This document shows, in pieces, positions 8,232-16,860 of a stretch of DNA of 64,000 bases (position 1 is the first letter of the stretch; each line of letters starts with the position of its first letter). The notes beneath the pieces were generated by a model. The model saw only the letters and a program-made list of their open reading frames with translations, was not told the origin of the DNA and did no database searches. Location: the NCBI RefSeq assembly GCF_019431355.1, contig NZ_CP080269.1:4198501-4262500 (forward strand), written 5' to 3'. This DNA comes from Paenibacillus sp. R14(2021). Lineage in GTDB: Bacteria > Bacillota > Bacilli > Paenibacillales > Paenibacillaceae. The position numbers and the translations under genes are program-made.

Positions 8232-9344
8232 TCAAACCAGACTGCTGTATAAATGGGTGTAATGTCCCAGCATGACGGACATGTCATAGTCACTTACGCG
8301 TCGTGCCGCCTCTTCTGTCAGAAGAAGACGTTCTTCACTATGAAGAGAGAGACGCACGATCTGCTCAGCCAAGTCTTCTGGCTGTTCGTTTTGGAACAGC
8401 AAGCCGTTGACGCCATGCTCGATAAGCTCCGCGGGTCCGTCGATATTCGCCGCAATGACAGGTAGGCCTGCAGCCATAGCTTCTAGTACTACGAGTCCAA
8501 GTCCCTCGTAACGTGACGGTAGAATGAAGATGTCGTAATTGGCTAGATGAAGGTGAACGTCCAGAAGATTGCCTGCGAAATGAATATGCTCACTTATGCC
8601 AAGCTCTGCCGTCAGGGCTTTCAGGAAGGGCATTGATTCTGTATCGTACGCATAGGTGCCGCCGATTAGTGTACATGAGACGTCGAGACCTCGGTCGCGG
8701 CATAATTTCACGGCACGAATAAGAATATCCTGACCTTTCGTTTTATGCGTTAGCCGCGCTACATTGACAAGGCGAATCGGTTCGCCGAAGCTGGAGTTTG
8801 ACTTGGAAGCAGACTTGAATTTATCAATGCGGATGCCGTTGTATATTTTTACCGCATTGTTTAAGCCTCTTACGATGCATTCCTGTTCGACGGTGTTGGA
8901 TATGGCGATGTTGGCGCTAAAAACCTTTAGATGGATAAAAAACTGGAGCGCATTCAACTTAGAAATGATATTGGTCGTATGGATTGTGAATACAAGCTTG
9001 AGCCGCGGAACGGCTAATTTGCATAAAACAGCCCATAACTTGCTGCCGAAATCATGCGTGTGAATAATTTGTATCCGATCCCTGCGGATAATAGAGAGCA
9101 GCTTGAACAGATATTTGGGGTGGCGATGCGACGGCGGTCTCTTTAAAAGGTGTACTGTAACGCCTTCTGCTTGAAGCTCATCCAAGAGCGCATCGTTAAT
9201 GAGGTCATTCATAATAACGACGACAAAGTTCACTTTAAGCTGAGACTTGTTTTCGGATATCAATTCCAGAAGCAGCTTCTCGGCTCCCCCCATCTGGAAA
9301 GACGAAATTAGGTGCAGTACGCGTACATTCGGATCAATCGTCAT
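8232..9344 (-). CDS. GT4-family glycosyltransferase
   Basis: 370 residues, GT-B fold. N-terminus V-L-H-L-I-S-S-F-Q-M-G-G-A-E-K-L is the usual GT4 entry with the G-G-A-E turn; the donor site is E-G-L-G-L-V-V-L-E-A-M-A-A-G-L-P-V-I near residue 290, followed by H-G-V-N-G-L-L-F. AGGAGG lies four to five bases before the ATG. It sits 22 bases after the flippase gene and is therefore part of the first minus-arm transcript, with the deacetylase and flippase. Sugar and linkage cannot be inferred. Confidence 0.9.
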   Translation of the reverse strand: MTIDPNVRVLHLISSFQMGGAEKLLLELISENKSQLKVNFVVVIMNDLINDALLDELQAEGVTVHLLKRPPSHRHPKYLFKLLSIIRRDRIQIIHTHDFGSKLWAVLCKLAVPRLKLVFTIHTTNIISKLNALQFFIHLKVFSANIAISNTVEQECIVRGLNNAVKIYNGIRIDKFKSASKSNSSFGEPIRLVNVARLTHKTKGQDILIRAVKLCRDRGLDVSCTLIGGTYAYDTESMPFLKALTAELGISEHIHFAGNLLDVHLHLANYDIFILPSRYEGLGLVVLEAMAAGLPVIAANIDGPAELIEHGVNGLLFQNEQPEDLAEQIVRLSLHSEERLLLTEEAARRVSDYDMSVMLGHYTHLYSSLV

Positions 9345-9366
9345 GAGACCTCCTAGCTCGACATCA

Positions 9367-10635
9367 TTATTGGGCCGAGAACGTTTTTTTAGTGTAATTT
9401 CTATAGAACAGCGAGATCAGCACACCATACAGCAGCCTTGCGATTGCAACCGAGATGGCCGCCCAAATCGCACCAAGAAAAGGCACGGTTGCGGTAATGA
9501 GCAGTACAATGACGAGGATTTGCACGCACTTCCCAACGGTTATAAACTTCGGCATCCCAAGTGAATAGATAGCTTGTTCGATCGGAATAAGTCCGAAAGC
9601 AATGATGGCAGATACGAGCATGAACTGCAGAATTGAAATCGAGGGCTCGTAGCTTGGGCCTAGAACGATAGTAATAACTGGTCTTGCGAGTGGAATCAGG
9701 AGCAGCATGCCGGCGCAGATAATCAATGTCGGCTTGATCATTTTCCTGGTAAAAGCAACAACGTCCGCCGGTTTAAGCTCGGCCATGCTCGGCAGCATGA
9801 CTTTGCTGAGAACGAACGGAAGAAAAGCGACGATGGCTGAAAGTTGAAAAGCAACATTATAGATACCGAGCTGATCGTAGGCTACCCAAATGGATATCAT
9901 CAAAAAGTCAATTCTTCCGAGCGTATTGTTGGGAATAGAGATCATGAACATCCATTTCTCATAATGAAAAATCTCTTTTAGTACCTGGCGGTCAATTCGC
10001 TGGACCAAATAAGCTTTCAAAAACAACACGTACTTAACGATAAAGAAAATAGAAATCAATAACGGGAGAAAGAAGAGAAAGCAGACATACTTGAGCATAA
10101 TGGCGTGATTGACGTACAACGCAGCAATAAACAGCAAAGACGTAATGAAACGTGTGATATTAATTATTGCCCGCAGTTTAAATCGCTGAATCGCCTGCAG
10201 ATAAGTATCATTCACAAAGAGCAGCGATTCGCCCAGAAATCCGACAATGAAATAAGGGAGATAGGGGGCCATGTCGGACCTCCCAAGCAGGTGGAGAACA
10301 TCCTTGCCGAATAGAATCAAGGCAGCACAGATGAGCAGCAAAATGGAAAGTTTGACGGTTAAATAGAGGCCGAAATAAACGGTTGTCTTTGTTTTATCTT
10401 TGGCGGTAAAGCGCACGGCCGTATTTTCCATGCCAAAGTCGAATAAAGCGCTGCAAAAGGCGATATTTACGAACAAATAGGAGTACTTCCCATATTCCTG
10501 AGGTCCTAGATGGAGGGATAACAGCAAGATGATGACAAAATTAAGAGCCCGGGTAATAATGTTTTCAGAGAAAACGACACTGAGATTTTGAAATAAACGA
10601 TTCTGAAAAATAGTTTGGAGCTTGTTGCCCGCCAT
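9367..10635 (-). CDS. Wzx-type polysaccharide flippase (MOP family)
   Basis: 422 residues, almost entirely hydrophobic, with about 12-14 membrane helices and the N-terminal pattern of MOP exporters (L-F-Q-N-L-S-V-V-F-S-E-N-I-I-T-R; L-G-P-Q-E-Y-G-K-Y-S-Y-L). It would flip the undecaprenyl-diphosphate-linked repeat unit to the outer membrane leaflet for the Wzy polymerase on the opposite arm. It starts two bases after the end of the deacetylase gene, with AGGAGGT five bases before its ATG, and is followed at 22 bases by a GT4 gene. Confidence 0.88.
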   Translation of the reverse strand: MAGNKLQTIFQNRLFQNLSVVFSENIITRALNFVIILLLSLHLGPQEYGKYSYLFVNIAFCSALFDFGMENTAVRFTAKDKTKTTVYFGLYLTVKLSILLLICAALILFGKDVLHLLGRSDMAPYLPYFIVGFLGESLLFVNDTYLQAIQRFKLRAIINITRFITSLLFIAALYVNHAIMLKYVCFLFFLPLLISIFFIVKYVLFLKAYLVQRIDRQVLKEIFHYEKWMFMISIPNNTLGRIDFLMISIWVAYDQLGIYNVAFQLSAIVAFLPFVLSKVMLPSMAELKPADVVAFTRKMIKPTLIICAGMLLLIPLARPVITIVLGPSYEPSISILQFMLVSAIIAFGLIPIEQAIYSLGMPKFITVGKCVQILVIVLLITATVPFLGAIWAAISVAIARLLYGVLISLFYRNYTKKTFSAQ

Positions 10636-10637
10636 AC

Positions 10638-11681
10638 TTACCTCCTATTTAAACGAAGCCAATGCCTTACCTGATACTGTATCTTTAACTTCAAAAATCG
10701 ATATTGCAGTTTGCGGACGCTGATATTCTCCACGATAACGCGATTAAGTTCCCAATGATTGGAATCTATGCCGTTAATACCGTTCACGGCGGTGACGGCT
10801 GTATCGTAATGGCGTGCCGCTTCATCCCTGACGCTTTCATTAAAGTCCGTATATAAACCGTAAGGATACGCGAAATGACGAACGCTGCTGGATGTCTTCG
10901 TTTCAATCAGCTTCTTGGATTGAACAAGCTCAAGTGAAGCATCAAGCGGGCTGATGGTACTAAGCGTTGGATGGGACATTGTATGCCCTCCCAAATTCAC
11001 CTGCAAGTCGACTAGGCTTCTAGCTTCCTGCCAGTCCAGCATAAGATTTCCGTTTGTCGGCCGCTCAACGCCGCATTCCAGCCTAAGCTGTTCGAGGAGC
11101 CATTGTTTAACTTCTTCGTTGTAGCGTTTGATCTCGTTTTTGATTCTTTCAGCGATTTCGATGCGGCTGCCGGTCTCCGCAATTGAGAATGTACCTTGAA
11201 GGCCATCCCATAAGAGCGTTATGGACGTTTTTCTGCTGCTTGCGATCATTTCGTCTACCATATCCGTCCACAGCGGCTCCCGATTCTCGATGGGGCCAAC
11301 TGTCAGATAAATGGTTGCTGGGATCTGGTATTGCTCGAACAAGGCAGCACCGAGGGTGTAATTATCCCGGTAGCCATCATCGAAGGTGATGACCATGTAG
11401 CGCTTTGTCCATTTGGATTTGCCCTCCAGGAGCCGCTTGGCTTCATCCATAGAGATAACTTCATAGCTTCTCTTATAATAGCGGAAATGCGCTTCAAGGT
11501 TTTGCTGCGTGACAGCAAGAACATGTACGTCTGAGGGCGGGAGGTTTCTCTCGATGCGATGATAGCCGACAATATAAAGCCCTTTTGGCGAGAAAAGCTT
11601 ATCGGTGATGTAATAGAGTCCGGAATAGTAGAGAAAGGATAATAGTGCAGACCGAAGCGCTTTGGAAGGGTTAGTTTTCAT
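10638..11681 (-). CDS. Polysaccharide deacetylase (CE4 family)
   Basis: 347 residues. The CE4 (NodB) domain includes M-V-I-T-F-D-D-G-Y-R-D-N (catalytic base and metal aspartates), then G-G-H-T-M-S-H-P-T-L-S (metal histidines H-x-x-x-H) and F-A-Y-P-Y-G. A hydrophobic N-terminal stretch (L-R-S-A-L-L-S-F-L-Y-Y-S-G-L-Y) may anchor it to the membrane. Likely role: removing N- or O-acetyl groups from EPS. The frame extends to 11747, but TTGGAGAATGC precedes ATG 11681 and nothing suitable precedes the upstream ATGs, so the shorter start was taken. It is the first gene of the minus EPS arm. Confidence 0.88.
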   Translation of the reverse strand: MKTNPSKALRSALLSFLYYSGLYYITDKLFSPKGLYIVGYHRIERNLPPSDVHVLAVTQQNLEAHFRYYKRSYEVISMDEAKRLLEGKSKWTKRYMVITFDDGYRDNYTLGAALFEQYQIPATIYLTVGPIENREPLWTDMVDEMIASSRKTSITLLWDGLQGTFSIAETGSRIEIAERIKNEIKRYNEEVKQWLLEQLRLECGVERPTNGNLMLDWQEARSLVDLQVNLGGHTMSHPTLSTISPLDASLELVQSKKLIETKTSSSVRHFAYPYGLYTDFNESVRDEAARHYDTAVTAVNGINGIDSNHWELNRVIVENISVRKLQYRFLKLKIQYQVRHWLRLNRR

Positions 11682-11791
11682 GCATTCTCCAATCGTTTCT
11701 AGTAATGTTCCTGTTTCGACTTGAAGCCTATGACTAGGCATGGACATATCTTATATGCTATAGTGCCAAAGAGCAACGACAGGGAAGCGTT

Positions 11792-11798
11792 TTCGACA
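11792..11798 (-). promoter_or_regulatory. Candidate Spo0A box in the divergent EPS promoter region
   Basis: The minus strand reads ATTGTCGAAAAC here, containing the exact seven-base 0A-box core TGTCGAA. It lies in the 292-base gap between the two EPS arms, about 110 bases upstream of the deacetylase start. A single seven-base match is weak by itself; related TGTCG-containing repeats at 8039-8084 and 14373-14390 add some support. The gap holds no gene. Confidence 0.35.
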
Positions 11799-11858
11799 AT
11801 ATAAAGTCGTAAAATTCTCATTAAATTTAGGAATTTGGTCTGAAAGCAGCTAGAAGTA

Positions 11859-11867
11859 TGATACAAT
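11859..11867 (+). promoter_or_regulatory. Extended -10 promoter candidate for the plus EPS arm
   Basis: TGATACAAT fits an extended -10 (TGnTATAAT with one change). The -35 region around 11839 (TCTGAA) is poor. It would start a transcript about 100 bases before the sugar transferase gene. The matching promoter for the divergent minus arm could not be placed with confidence. Confidence 0.45.
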
Positions 11868-11973
11868 ATGCCCAAAGACAATAACAATATTTTGTAGGAA
11901 TTGCGAGAATCTGGTCGTTTCCCAGCGCTAACGTTCGTCAACCGCGTCAACTATCAAAAAAAGGATGGAGTAC

Positions 11974-13365
11974 ATGCACAAGTTCAACAATAATTCGTTT
12001 TTCCACTTTTCTATGCTTTTCAGTGATTTAGCTGCCATTATGATTTCGTTTGTAGCCTCCTACGCACTGTGCAGCTCCTTGATCGATTTGTTATCCATGC
12101 AAAACTACTTCTGGATCTTTATTATTTTCTTCGCGTTATATACTTCAACGATGAACTTCTACAACATGTACAACAAGCTTACCTTTACCTACTATGACCG
12201 CATTATCCGTAACGTACTTCGGTCAACTGCTGTTTCTACGATTGCGATTGTGCTTATACTGATATTCCAAGAGGGCCTGAGCTTCGAAAGGAATTTTTTC
12301 ATCACCTTCATTTTTCTCTCGGTTGTTACGATCATTTCATTGCGCACATATTTTACCTACTCGAAGAAACGCGCGAACGGACTAAGCAAAAGCGTACTGG
12401 TTATCGGTGTGCAACCTGTTATTGAGAAATTCGAATACTACATGAATAAAACGAATATTAACCTCGATATCATCGGCTACGTGGAGCTTAGCGAAGAAGA
12501 CCGGATTTCAAATAAGCGAGTACTCGGCAATATTGCCGATCTTGAGCTTATCTTGCGTCAGAATGTAGTAGACGAGGTTATTTTTGCCATTGGAGACAAG
12601 CATGTCGGTCGCATCGAAGATCACGTAGCACTGTGCGAGAATATGGGCATCACCTGCCGTTTAGTGTTGGATTTATACAGCTTGAACGTATCCAAATCGC
12701 ACTTTACGGGCATCGGGACGCTTCCGATGCTGACGCTGCATACGGTTAGTCTCAATGCCGTACAGCTCTATTTCAAACGAATTCTTGATCTAATCGGGTC
12801 AATTGTCGGAATCATCCTTACAGCATGTTTGTTCTTGGTTTTGTATCCCCTCATCAAGCTGGATTCCAAAGGTCCTGTGTTGTTCGCCCAGGACCGCGTC
12901 GGTATAAACGGCCGCGTATTTAAAATATACAAATTTCGAACGATGATCGTCGATGCCGAGGAACAGAAGAAGAAGCTGATGAAGCAAAACAAGATCGACG
13001 GCGGCTTCATGTTCAAGATGAACAATGACCCTCGTGTCACGAGAATCGGCCACTTCCTTCGAAAGACCAGCCTGGATGAGCTCCCGCAATTCGTCAATAT
13101 CTTCCTTGGCGATATGAGTCTCGTGGGTACGCGCCCGCCGACTTTGGATGAGGTAAACAAATACGAAACGCACCACTACCGTCGGATCAGCATCAAGCCG
13201 GGATTGACCGGCATGTGGCAGATTACTGGGCGCAGCGAAATTACGAATTTCGATCAAGTCGTGAAACTCGATACGGAATACATTGATCAATGGTCGATCT
13301 GGCTTGACATCAAAATTATATTAAAAACGATTATGGTTGTATTTGCCCGCAGAGGGGCGTACTAA
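11974..13365 (+). CDS. Undecaprenyl-phosphate sugar phosphotransferase (initiating enzyme, WbaP/WcaJ type)
   Basis: 463 residues. Four N-terminal membrane helices (first about 150 residues) and a CoA-binding-like middle domain ([10 protein letters not shown]) precede the C-terminal bacterial sugar transferase domain: [45 protein letters not shown]. It loads the first sugar phosphate on undecaprenyl phosphate, starting repeat-unit synthesis. First gene of the plus arm, divergent from the deacetylase. ATG 11974 is favoured because AAGGA lies eight bases before it; an in-frame ATG at 11965 overlaps that site. Confidence 0.93.
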   Translation: MHKFNNNSFFHFSMLFSDLAAIMISFVASYALCSSLIDLLSMQNYFWIFIIFFALYTSTMNFYNMYNKLTFTYYDRIIRNVLRSTAVSTIAIVLILIFQEGLSFERNFFITFIFLSVVTIISLRTYFTYSKKRANGLSKSVLVIGVQPVIEKFEYYMNKTNINLDIIGYVELSEEDRISNKRVLGNIADLELILRQNVVDEVIFAIGDKHVGRIEDHVALCENMGITCRLVLDLYSLNVSKSHFTGIGTLPMLTLHTVSLNAVQLYFKRILDLIGSIVGIILTACLFLVLYPLIKLDSKGPVLFAQDRVGINGRVFKIYKFRTMIVDAEEQKKKLMKQNKIDGGFMFKMNNDPRVTRIGHFLRKTSLDELPQFVNIFLGDMSLVGTRPPTLDEVNKYETHHYRRISIKPGLTGMWQITGRSEITNFDQVVKLDTEYIDQWSIWLDIKIILKTIMVVFARRGAY

Positions 13366-13387
13366 CAACCTTAGAGGGGTTCTGATT

Positions 13388-14278
13388 ATGACTGTTAAAA
13401 AAGCGATTATTCCGGCAGCCGGCTTAGGGACACGGTTTCTTCCAGCGACAAAAGCGATGCCGAAGGAAATGCTGCCAATTGTAGATAAACCGACGATTCA
13501 GTATATTGTCGAAGAAGCGGTTGCGGCCGGCATTGAAGATATTATTATCGTTACAGGTAAAGGAAAACGGGCGATTGAGGATCATTTCGATAATTCGGTT
13601 GAGCTTGAGAAGACGCTGATCGATCAGCGGAAAACTGAGCTGCTGGAGCAGGTACAGCACCCAACATCGCTTGCGAATATCCATTATATCCGCCAGAAGG
13701 AACCAAAAGGATTGGGTCATGCCATTTGGTGTGCTCGTAAATTTATTGGGAACGAACCGTTCGCGGTGCTGCTAGGCGATGACATTGTCGTATCCGAGAA
13801 GAAACCATGCTTGAAGCAATTGATTGACGTGTACGAAAAATACCGTGTATCCGTGCTAGGCGTTCAGCCGGTTGCGGATGAAGCAGTGTCCCGTTACGGG
13901 ATCGTGGACGGTATGGCGCTTGAGGAACAAATTACGCGGGTAACGCGACTTGTGGAGAAGCCAAGACGCGAAGAAGCACCTTCTAATCTTGCGATCATGG
14001 GCCGATACATATTAACACCGCGGATTTTCGAGATTTTAGACTCCCAGAAGCCGGGGGCTGGCGGAGAGATTCAGTTGACAGACGCCATCGCAACATTGAA
14101 CCTCGTCGAGGCCGTCTACGCATACGAGTTTGATGGCAAACGTTACGATGTCGGCGAGAAGCTGGGATTTATTCAAACAATGCTTGAATTTGCGCTGCTG
14201 CGCCCGGAACTTCGGGACGATCTGCTGGTGCAAATGCAAATTTTACTGGAAAAGTATGTACAAACTCCAGCAAAATAG
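13388..14278 (+). CDS. galU: UTP-glucose-1-phosphate uridylyltransferase
   Basis: 296 residues, the usual GalU/GtaB length. N-terminus [25 protein letters not shown] is the nucleotidyltransferase signature; V-E-K-P, G-R-Y-I-L and G-E-I-Q-L-T-D follow in family order. It makes UDP-glucose, the substrate of ugd on the opposite arm and of glucosyltransferases. The start is set by AGAGGGG eight bases before ATG 13388. It begins 22 bases after the sugar transferase gene, so the two form one transcript. No T-tailed terminator follows it. Confidence 0.96.
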   Translation: MTVKKAIIPAAGLGTRFLPATKAMPKEMLPIVDKPTIQYIVEEAVAAGIEDIIIVTGKGKRAIEDHFDNSVELEKTLIDQRKTELLEQVQHPTSLANIHYIRQKEPKGLGHAIWCARKFIGNEPFAVLLGDDIVVSEKKPCLKQLIDVYEKYRVSVLGVQPVADEAVSRYGIVDGMALEEQITRVTRLVEKPRREEAPSNLAIMGRYILTPRIFEILDSQKPGAGGEIQLTDAIATLNLVEAVYAYEFDGKRYDVGEKLGFIQTMLEFALLRPELRDDLLVQMQILLEKYVQTPAK

Positions 14279-14327
14279 TACAATAGTTGACATAGCCAGT
14301 AGTTCTTATGGAACCTATGGTATGTCT

Positions 14328-14420
14328 CCACAGCGTACACCGGAATTAACTGGTTTGTGGTAGTTCTCCTGATTGTCGCAAATGCGACAAAAGGCTAATC
14401 CGCATGCCGGGACAAGCCTT
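14328..14420 (+). promoter_or_regulatory. Structured leader before the GH10 pair: three stem-loops including a near-perfect palindrome
   Basis: Stem 1 pairs CCACA (14328-14332) with TGTGG (14356-14360) around an inner ACCGG/CTGGT stem. TTGTCGCAAATGCGACAA (14373-14390) is an almost perfect 18-base palindrome. Stem 3 pairs AAGGCT (14391-14396) with AGCCTT (14415-14420) and encloses CCG-CATGC-CGG. The block fills the 178-base gap between galU and the first GH10 gene. I do not recognise it as a known riboswitch; it could be an RNA leader or, for the palindrome, a repressor operator. Confidence 0.5.
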
Positions 14421-14456
14421 TAAGGGAATAATCTATAGAGGGATGGGTGATGGAGC

Positions 14457-15557
14457 GTGTTATTCCAGTTTGCAAGGAAGCATGGATGGAAAGTAACAAT
14501 TATTACGCTGTTAGCATTGAACCTAGTCCTCAAGACACCAGTTTTTGACGTATTGTCCAATCTCACGGATGAGTTGAGCAATCAGGTGTACAAGTCTTCG
14601 ACCCCGGGGCTTCGTGATGCTGCCGTAGCTAAAGGCAAGCATATCGGTGTGGCCACGCAATCTTGGTATCTGACGGATAAGAATTATGCCAAGATTATTA
14701 GTAACGAATATGATATGCTGACGCCTGAGTATCAAATGAAAATGAGCGAAGTGCAGGCTCAGCGAGGCGTGTTTGATTTTACTGAAGCGGACAAGCTTGT
14801 GAAGTTCGCAAGAGACAATAATATGCTGGTTCGGGGCCATGCGCTCATCTGGCATGACGCTTTGCCTTCTTGGGTACTAGACGGAAAGTTTACCCGTGAC
14901 GAATGGATTCAAATTTTAAGAGACCACATCACGACGACCGTGAAGCACTTCAAGGGTAAAATTTATGCCTGGGATGTCGTAAACGAAGCATTCTGGACAA
15001 ACGGACAGTACCGGCCTTCAATCTGGTATACCAATATTGGACCGGAATATATCGAATTGGCTTTCCGTTATGCACACGAAGCAGATCCGAATGCGAAGCT
15101 TTTCTATAATGATTTCGATACCGAGGTTACGAACAGCAAATCTACTGCAGAATATCAGATGGTTAAGCAGCTTAAAGCCAAAGGGGTTCCAATCAACGGT
15201 GTTGGCTTCCAAACTCACCTGACGATAGACGGCGTAAACTATGCGGATATGAAACAAAACTTCCAACGTTTTGCGGCGCTTGGCGTGGATACCGACATCA
15301 CGGAGATGGATCTCATCAGCCATACCTTTAAGGGCACCTTCCAAGCAAAAATGAAAGCGGAAGCCGACGTGTATGCCAATGTCTACAAAATTGCACTTAG
15401 CCTTCCAAGCGTCAAATCGTTTGTAACGTGGGGATTGAAGGATGATCATAGTTGGCTGAATCAGGATACCGGCTATCAGGAATATCCGCTGCTTCTCGAC
15501 AACTCGTATAACAAGAAACCAGCTTATGACGCAATTCTGAAATTATTAAAAGGCTAA
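14457..15557 (+). CDS. Membrane-anchored GH10 glycosidase (endo-xylanase family), copy 1
   Basis: 366 residues. One N-terminal helix (about 12-26) acts as signal anchor, then a single GH10 barrel. W-D-V-V-N-E177-A-F holds the acid/base and T-D-I-T-E283-M-D the nucleophile. There is no carbohydrate-binding or S-layer domain. Residues that bind xylan in classic GH10 enzymes differ: the usual T-P-E-N-x-M-K-W reads T-P-E-Y-Q-M-K-M and W-H-S-Q-L-P reads W-H-D-A-L-P. The setting inside an EPS locus, between galU and the polymerase, suggests trimming of the EPS itself. GTG start; the ribosome binding site (GGGTG) is mediocre. The paralogue follows 27 bases later. Confidence 0.9.
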   Translation: MLFQFARKHGWKVTIITLLALNLVLKTPVFDVLSNLTDELSNQVYKSSTPGLRDAAVAKGKHIGVATQSWYLTDKNYAKIISNEYDMLTPEYQMKMSEVQAQRGVFDFTEADKLVKFARDNNMLVRGHALIWHDALPSWVLDGKFTRDEWIQILRDHITTTVKHFKGKIYAWDVVNEAFWTNGQYRPSIWYTNIGPEYIELAFRYAHEADPNAKLFYNDFDTEVTNSKSTAEYQMVKQLKAKGVPINGVGFQTHLTIDGVNYADMKQNFQRFAALGVDTDITEMDLISHTFKGTFQAKMKAEADVYANVYKIALSLPSVKSFVTWGLKDDHSWLNQDTGYQEYPLLLDNSYNKKPAYDAILKLLKG

Positions 15558-15584
15558 TCTTGTTTACGAGAAGAGGCGAGTAGG

Positions 15585-16697
15585 ATGAAGTTTCTGCGCA
15601 GAAAGATTTTTTGGGAAAAATACGGGCTCAAAACAGGACTTGCTCTGTTATTAATTACGAATCTTTGCTTACATACTTCGTTATTTGATTTACTATCCTC
15701 TATGTCAGGTCAACTCAAGAACGAAGTCAACAATTCTTCAGAGCCCACTCTCAAGAAGTTCGCGGAGATTAAGAACAAGCATATCGGAATCGCAACGCAG
15801 TCTTATTATGTTAACGATGCGCAGTATGCCAGCGTCTTGACCCGCGAGTTTGATATTTTGACGCCGGAATATCAGATGAAAATGGGACAGGTTCAACCGC
15901 AGCAAGGCGTTTTTGACTTCGGAGAGGCTGATAAGCTCGTTTCATTTGCACGCAAGAATAATATGCTTATTCGCGGTCATGCACTCATTTGGCATCAATC
16001 GCTTCCGGACTGGGTCGTTAACGGTCATTTTACCAAGGAGCAATGGATTCAGATTATGAAGGATCATATCACGAAGACCGTCTCTCATTTTAAAGGAGAG
16101 ATTTACGCTTGGGATGTCGTGAATGAAGCTTTTTATCAAAACGGAGCTTTCAGGCCTACGGTTTGGTATGACAACATAGGACCGGAATACATCGACTTAG
16201 CCTTTCAATTCGCGCATGAGGCAGACCCGAACGCCAAGTTGTTCTATAATGACTTTGACACGGAGGTAACCAATCCGCGGAGCAACGCCATCTATAAAAT
16301 GGTTACGGGCATGAAAGCTAGAGGAGTTCCAATCGATGGGATTGGGTTTCAAACGCACCTGAAAATCGAAGGTGTGGACTACAGTGAAATGAAGAAAAAC
16401 CTGAAACGATTCGGCGATCTGGGTCTAGATACGGATATTACGGAGATGGACATCGTTACGCACACGTTCGCTGGTACGCAAGAAGAAAGGCTGCAGGCCC
16501 AAGCTAAAGTGTACAGCGGTGTCATACAAGTGGCTATGAGCTTGCCAAGTTGCAAATCTGTCGTATTTTGGGGCTTGAAGGATGGGAACAGCTGGCTTAA
16601 TAAATATACGGGCTTTAGCGAGTACCCGCTTCTGTTCGATAATAACTACGATAAAAAACCAGCCTACGAAGCGACGTTGAATCAATTGAAGTTGTAA
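15585..16697 (+). CDS. Membrane-anchored GH10 glycosidase, copy 2
   Basis: 370 residues, collinear with copy 1 along its whole length, including the N-terminal anchor (about 15-32) and long identical blocks such as H-E-A-D-P-N-A-K-L-F-Y-N-D-F-D-T-E-V-T-N, so the pair arose by tandem duplication. Catalytic W-D-V-V-N-E-A-F and T-D-I-T-E-M-D are intact. It shares the unusual T-P-E-Y-Q-M-K-M and has W-H-Q-S-L-P where most GH10 enzymes have W-H-S-Q-L-P. Expected to act outside the membrane on a beta-linked polymer. It is cotranscribed with copy 1; a possible attenuator hairpin follows before the Wzz-Wzy gene. Confidence 0.9.
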   Translation: MKFLRRKIFWEKYGLKTGLALLLITNLCLHTSLFDLLSSMSGQLKNEVNNSSEPTLKKFAEIKNKHIGIATQSYYVNDAQYASVLTREFDILTPEYQMKMGQVQPQQGVFDFGEADKLVSFARKNNMLIRGHALIWHQSLPDWVVNGHFTKEQWIQIMKDHITKTVSHFKGEIYAWDVVNEAFYQNGAFRPTVWYDNIGPEYIDLAFQFAHEADPNAKLFYNDFDTEVTNPRSNAIYKMVTGMKARGVPIDGIGFQTHLKIEGVDYSEMKKNLKRFGDLGLDTDITEMDIVTHTFAGTQEERLQAQAKVYSGVIQVAMSLPSCKSVVFWGLKDGNSWLNKYTGFSEYPLLFDNNYDKKPAYEATLNQLKL

Positions 16698-16724
16698 GAA
16701 AAGCTATTGCTGAATGGAAGACAG

Positions 16725-16787
16725 CCCCTTATGGCGCTATCGCGTTTACTTCATAGTAGATTCGGTATGCCCCGTAAGGGGTCCTTA
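16725..16787 (+). terminator. Possible terminator or attenuator between GH10 copy 2 and the polymerase gene
   Basis: CCCCTTA (16725-16731) is complementary to TAAGGGG (16775-16781), and CCCC-GTAA-GGGG inside the right arm is an alternative small hairpin; TCCTTATTTATTT follows. The two pairings exclude each other, and the T-tract is interrupted, so partial read-through into the polymerase gene is plausible. Confidence 0.35.
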
Positions 16788-16860
16788 TTTATTTGGACAT
16801 CTTTATAGAATGAATAGATTGGTTTCTATTATTTCCAGTAAAACACAAAGGAAGATTGAG

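Noticed and set aside
14373..14420. c-di-GMP-I or other known riboswitch upstream of the GH10 genes
   Set aside because: Neither the GGGACGCAAAGCC core nor a matching receptor is present; kept only as an unassigned structured leader.
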